The position numbers and the translations under genes were made by a program. Under the pieces are notes generated by a model that saw only the letters and a program-made list of their open reading frames with translations, ran no database searches and was not told the origin of the DNA. A stretch of DNA of 64,000 nucleotides. Source: Cytophagales bacterium UBA2561. GTDB lineage: Bacteria; Bacteroidota; Bacteroidia; Cytophagales; Thermoflexibacteraceae. This document shows positions 60,334 through 64,000 of the stretch, one piece after another (positions within the stretch are counted from its first letter, which is position 1; every line of letters begins with the position of its first letter). Location of the stretch: positions 620,001 through 684,000 of the forward strand of contig DDLX01000028.1 in assembly GCA_002340355.1 (NCBI GenBank), in the 5' to 3' direction.

Positions 60334-62727
60334 ATGTCTAAAATTTTTCTCCATTTCATACTGATTATCAGTATTTTTTTGTTTTCAGAAGTTTCGGAAA
60401 GTATTGCTCAAGGTTCTCGAAAACCCATTCAAATTTTTGGGAAAGTACTTGAAGCTGAACACCAAAACCCCATTGAATTTGCACCAATTGTTGTGCTGGA
60501 CAAGACAACAGACCAACAAATTACAGGGATAACCACTGATATTAATGGGAATTTCCAACTAAGTACCACTCATTCTAATTTTTATATTCGAGTAAGTTTT
60601 ATTGGTTTTAAGACTCAAAAAATTGAGGATTTTAAAATTACGGGTAATCAAATTGATTTAGGTCAAATTTTATTAGAGCCTGATGTGGCTTTGATGGATG
60701 AAGTCACGATAACTGCCCAAAAATCCCAAACGGTTTTTAAGTTGGATAAACGAGTTTTCAACGTTGGACAAGATTTATTGAATTCAGGCGGAAGTGCCGT
60801 AGATGTCTTGAATAACGTTCCTTCGGTCAGCGTCAGTATTGAAGGCGATATTAGCTTACGAGGGAATGCCAATGTGCAAATTTTGGTGAATGGAAAACCT
60901 TCTGTTTTAACTGCTGATGGCTCCCAAGCCTTAGGCACAATTACGGCAGACATGATTGAAAGAGTGGAAGTCATTACCAATCCTTCTGTAAAATATGATG
61001 CGGAAGGCACAACTGGAATCATCAATATTGTATTAAAAAAAGAAGAGAAAAAAGGAATAAATGGTTCGGTAACTCTAAATACAGGAACACCCAAAAATCA
61101 TAGTATTGGAGGAAGTTTTAATTATCGCACTGAAAAAATAAACGTTTTTAGTCAGTTAGGAATTGGGGTGAGAATGTTTCCTGCAGATTATGAAACCCTT
61201 AGTATAAATCGTAATAGCCTAAGTACAAGTAGTTTAAAAACGATTGGTGATTCTGAAAAACAGGAACAATTTTATAATTTTTTATTGGGTTTGGATTATC
61301 ACTTAAATCGTTTTAATGTCTTAACCTTATCGGGACATTATGCCTATGAAATTGAAGATGAAACTTCAGATATGAATTATCTCCTCACAGAAACAGGGCA
61401 ATCTTCATCAACACGAAGTGAAGTTACAGAAGCCACCAATCCCAAATGGCAATACGAAATGCACTATAAAAAATCTTTTGCTAACCATAAAAAACGTCAT
61501 TTAATGTGGAGCGCAATGGGTTCATTTTTTGGTAAAAAGAAAGATTCATTTTTTGAAAATGCTAATGCGATCGGTAATTTTAGTGATTTTCAACAGCGTG
61601 CAGCTACTGATTTCCAAGAGCTTGAATATACTTTTCAGGTTGATTATGCTCATCCTTTTGCCGAAAAAATGATGCTCGAAGTAGGCGCACGTTATGTCAT
61701 CAGTGATATTTCAAATGATTATGAAGTAGAAGATTTCGAAAACGAAATTTGGCAGTTTAATTCTAACTTTACAAATATCTTCGAATTTTCCCAAAATGTT
61801 TTAGCATCCTATGGTGCGTACTCTTATGAGGGAAAGAAATTGGGTATAAAAATCGGTTTACGAGTCGAAAATACAGATATGCAAACTCTTTTGAAAACCA
61901 CAGAAGAAACTCATAATCAAGATTATACTAATTTATTCCCCAGTTTACATACTTCTTATAAATTCAAAGATGGCTTGGCATTACAGGCAAGTTACTCACG
62001 CCGAATTCATCGTCCCCGACTTTGGGATTTAAATCCATTTTTTACCCTTCGGGATAACTTTAATATTCGGACAGGAAATCCCAATTTATTACCTGAATAT
62101 ACTGATTCCTACGAAGTTACATCTATTCATGAGCTTAGCGATGTATCCTTAAATTTAGCTATTTTTCATCAACGAACTGACCAAGTCATTGAGCATGTAA
62201 CTACCGTAGATTCTGAAAATATCACCACAACTCAACCTCAAAATATTGGGACAAATTATCGAACAGGTCTTGAGATTAATGCCGAATATACCCCTACAAA
62301 AAGTTTATCTTTATCTTCGGATTTTAATTGGGGTTATTTTAATCGAAAAGGAACATTTAATAATACTAATTTTGACCTCAATAGTCAAAACTGGTCTGCC
62401 CGACTAAATGCCAAGCTGAACTTAGGTAAAGGTATTAATGCTCAATTGAGTGGAAGATATCGGTCTAAAATAAAAGAATTAACTCAGACTCAACGAGATA
62501 ATTATTTTATAGATTTCGGAATTCGCAAGAAAGTACTTCAAGGGCGAGGAGTTCTGAATTTAAGTATCCGAGACTTATTTAGTACTCGCCGTGATGCTTC
62601 TATCATTGACCTTACAGATTATTACGTTTCAAACAGTCGTAAACGGGGACGATTTATTGTTTTTGGGTTTAGTTATGGCTTTGGCAAAGGGGATGCAATG
62701 GAATTTTCAGGGCATAAACAATTCTAA
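60334..62727 (+). CDS. TonB-dependent outer membrane receptor
   Basis: The 797-residue protein has a signal peptide (FLHFILIISIFLFSEVSESI). A carboxypeptidase-regulatory-like domain follows (about 32-110; IQIFGKVLEAEHQNPIEFAP). The plug domain is at about 120-230 (GGSAVDVLNNVPSVSVSIEG, VQILVNGKPSVLTADGSQAL), and a long barrel of the outer-membrane beta-barrel family 3 type follows. It would import a substrate using TonB energy; the substrate cannot be read. The PepSY membrane protein 47 bases downstream hints at iron or siderophore chemistry. The divergent LytS/LytT pair probably controls it. Confidence 0.9.
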   Translation: MSKIFLHFILIISIFLFSEVSESIAQGSRKPIQIFGKVLEAEHQNPIEFAPIVVLDKTTDQQITGITTDINGNFQLSTTHSNFYIRVSFIGFKTQKIEDFKITGNQIDLGQILLEPDVALMDEVTITAQKSQTVFKLDKRVFNVGQDLLNSGGSAVDVLNNVPSVSVSIEGDISLRGNANVQILVNGKPSVLTADGSQALGTITADMIERVEVITNPSVKYDAEGTTGIINIVLKKEEKKGINGSVTLNTGTPKNHSIGGSFNYRTEKINVFSQLGIGVRMFPADYETLSINRNSLSTSSLKTIGDSEKQEQFYNFLLGLDYHLNRFNVLTLSGHYAYEIEDETSDMNYLLTETGQSSSTRSEVTEATNPKWQYEMHYKKSFANHKKRHLMWSAMGSFFGKKKDSFFENANAIGNFSDFQQRAATDFQELEYTFQVDYAHPFAEKMMLEVGARYVISDISNDYEVEDFENEIWQFNSNFTNIFEFSQNVLASYGAYSYEGKKLGIKIGLRVENTDMQTLLKTTEETHNQDYTNLFPSLHTSYKFKDGLALQASYSRRIHRPRLWDLNPFFTLRDNFNIRTGNPNLLPEYTDSYEVTSIHELSDVSLNLAIFHQRTDQVIEHVTTVDSENITTTQPQNIGTNYRTGLEINAEYTPTKSLSLSSDFNWGYFNRKGTFNNTNFDLNSQNWSARLNAKLNLGKGINAQLSGRYRSKIKELTQTQRDNYFIDFGIRKKVLQGRGVLNLSIRDLFSTRRDASIIDLTDYYVSNSRKRGRFIVFGFSYGFGKGDAMEFSGHKQF

Positions 62728-62774
62728 AAACTTCATATAAGTACATTTTTTTTAATTTTTAATATAAAAAAGTT

Positions 62775-63238
62775 ATGGCAAATATTTCTCGTTCAATGAG
62801 AGTATTACACCGTTATTTAGGTTTTTTTCTGGCGGGAATTATGGCAGTTTATGCTATTAGTGGTATTGTTTTAATCTTTCGGGATACCGATTTTTTAAGG
62901 AGTGAGCGACTCATTCAAAAAACAATTAAGCCTAATTTACCAAAAGAAGAATTAGGTAAGACCTTGCATATCAAGGGTTTTAAGGTTCTAAAAGAAGAGA
63001 AAGGAGTCATTCACTTTCGACAAGGAACGTATAATAAAAATACAGGTGTGACCAGTTATACTGCCAAAAAATTACCTTATATTTTGGATAGAATGGCACA
63101 TTTGCATATAGCGACCTCCAGCCGACCTTTATTTTTCTTAAACATTTTCTTTGGGGTTGCTTTGTTATTTTTTGTGATTTCCGCTTTTTGGATGTTTCTG
63201 CCTTCGTCTTCTATTTTTAAGAAAAGTTTATATTAGCA
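62775..63238 (+). CDS. PepSY-associated membrane protein, C-terminally frameshifted
   Basis: This 153-residue membrane protein begins RSMRVLHRYLGFFLAGIMAV, then YAISGIVLIF, the PepSY-associated transmembrane pattern. A PepSY-like core follows, and a second helix LFFLNIFFGVALLFFVISAF precedes the stop. After the stop, another frame reads ILAGIIFTLVMLFI and then stops at 63272-63274, the natural end of a third helix. So one base has probably been lost or gained at about 63225-63232, and the undamaged gene would be near 166 residues. It follows the TonB receptor and may be co-transcribed; it could transfer electrons or reduce imported iron complexes (inference). Confidence 0.75.
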
Positions 63239-63285
63239 GGAATTATTTTCACTTTAGTAATGCTATTTATTTAAAATTTTATTGA

Positions 63286-63326
63286 AAATAGCCCTATCAA
63301 ATTTTAAGAATTTAGTAGGGCTATTT
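63286..63326. terminator. Bidirectional terminator
   Basis: Arms AAATAGCCCTA (63286-63296) and TAGGGCTATTT (63316-63326) lie between the convergent PepSY gene and SirB1-type gene, both reading towards it. Confidence 0.75.
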
Positions 63327-63349
63327 AATTTTATAGCATCTTAAATCAC

Positions 63350-64000
63350 TTAATCTTCACTTTCATAATAGTCATCACTAGGACTTTCATCTTCATGGTC
63401 TCCTTCCGAAATTAAAGCCAATAGTTCTTTCACTTCTTCAACCTTTTCTGCTTCTCCTAATTTTTCAAAGGATACAATCAAATTCCGAAAAGTACGACAT
63501 ACAATATCCTCGTGACTACAAGGATCGTAAAATGAGTTTTCTTTTTTTAAATTAAGTTGATTTACATAATTATCAATATCAGAACGAGAAAAAATTAAGC
63601 CCCGATTATATGCATTAATATAAAACTGAAATCCTTCATGCTTATAGGTCAGGATAAATAGGTTTGGTAAATTTACTCCTTTGACTGGCAACTTGAGACG
63701 CTGAGCAATCAACATATAAATCACACAAAGACTAATCGGATTCCCTTTTTTGGTCTCCAACACATTGTTAATCATCGAGTTATTTACTGCATGAAAATTT
63801 GCATTATTCGGACGAAACTTGAGTTTCCCAAAGATGGCATAATTCAATAATTTAATTTGGTCAAAAGGATGAATATTATCTTTGAATTCTAACCATACTT
63901 CATAATACAAACGCTCCAATTTATTTTTAATCTCATCTAACTGTAAATCAGGATATTGAAATGTTGCTACCAACCACATTCCTTCTAATAAATCATCAGA
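63350..64000 (-). CDS. SirB1/transglutaminase-like protein, enters from right edge
   Basis: The frame stays open from the stop at 63350 to the window edge, so the start is outside. An internal Met (63977-63979) would give 209 residues, but the codons before it read SDDLLEG, which flows naturally into MWLVATFQYPDLQLDEIKNK. Family stretches are NNVLETKKGNPISLCVIYML, AQRLKLPVKGVNLPNLFIL and FYDPCSHEDIVCRTFRNLIV. SirB1-like proteins have a transglutaminase-type fold whose role is unclear. The C-terminal tail is very acidic (EGDHEDESPSDDYYESED), unusual for the family. Confidence 0.8.
   Translation of the reverse strand, partial: SDDLLEGMWLVATFQYPDLQLDEIKNKLERLYYEVWLEFKDNIHPFDQIKLLNYAIFGKLKFRPNNANFHAVNNSMINNVLETKKGNPISLCVIYMLIAQRLKLPVKGVNLPNLFILTYKHEGFQFYINAYNRGLIFSRSDIDNYVNQLNLKKENSFYDPCSHEDIVCRTFRNLIVSFEKLGEAEKVEEVKELLALISEGDHEDESPSDDYYESED

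Overview
The window looks like a chromosomal segment of a Bacteroidota bacterium, most likely of the order Cytophagales. Three observations support this. It is AT-rich and several genes have the Bacteroidota promoter pattern TTTG-N19-TAnnTTTG, best seen before rpmB. It carries type IX secretion features: a PorP/SprF-family protein and two giant multi-domain surface proteins with gliding-motility-type C-termini. It also carries the rpmB-rpmG-DUF4295 ribosomal gene order typical of the phylum. I cannot name a genus from sequence alone. No tRNA, rRNA or CRISPR array was seen.

Layout. 1-4.1 kb: start of a membrane protein running off the left edge, an Lrp-type regulator and uvrA. 4.2-7.4 kb: a small accessory patch with a RelE-like toxin/antitoxin pair, an XRE regulator cut by a stop codon, a membrane-anchored coiled-coil protein, an Uma2 nuclease fragment and an insertion-sequence remnant. 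7.5-10 kb: secreted M14 metallopeptidase. 10-15.1 kb: a Type IIG-like restriction-modification enzyme followed by a second, nuclease-less copy of its methylase half with a different target-recognition region. 15.2-20.4 kb: a MITE, two tandem universal stress proteins, a nucleoid-associated protein, an orphan gene and purC. 20.6-22 kb: a decayed P-loop NTPase gene abutting a second copy of the same insertion-sequence remnant. 22.2-28.1 kb: a giant repeat-rich surface protein interrupted by one in-frame TGA. 28.2-38.8 kb: mostly housekeeping or signalling genes (panB, hybrid-architecture sensor kinase, trpS, STAS-like protein, L-2-hydroxyglutarate oxidase, TetR regulator, M16 peptidase).

39-47.1 kb is the main accessory island. 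It begins just after a second MITE copy and holds a frameshifted DUF4258/DUF2283 pair, a three-gene cluster ending in a MinD-like ATPase fused to TPRs, a YoeB-type toxin-antitoxin pair, three paralogous copies of an unrecognised two-gene module (called here A and B), two tandem XRE repressors with an operator-like inverted repeat, and an internally deleted duplicate of the toxin-antitoxin locus. Perfect or near-perfect palindromes separate almost every unit. 47.1-52.2 kb: PorP/SprF-like protein and a leucine-rich-repeat surface protein. 52.7-64 kb: NUDIX hydrolase, ribosomal proteins, DnaQ-like exonuclease, TPR-SpoIIE phosphatase, FtsX-like permease, LytS/LytT two-component pair divergent from a TonB-dependent receptor with a PepSY membrane protein, and a SirB1-type protein entering from the right edge.

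The strongest candidates for something new are the thrice-repeated A/B module at 43-46.8 kb, the MinD-TPR cluster whose first two proteins share a short terminal motif, and the duplicated restriction-modification methylase that looks built to exchange target-recognition domains. Several genes carry single-base lesions (nonsense or frameshift). These may be real decay or sequencing errors, and reads would decide.
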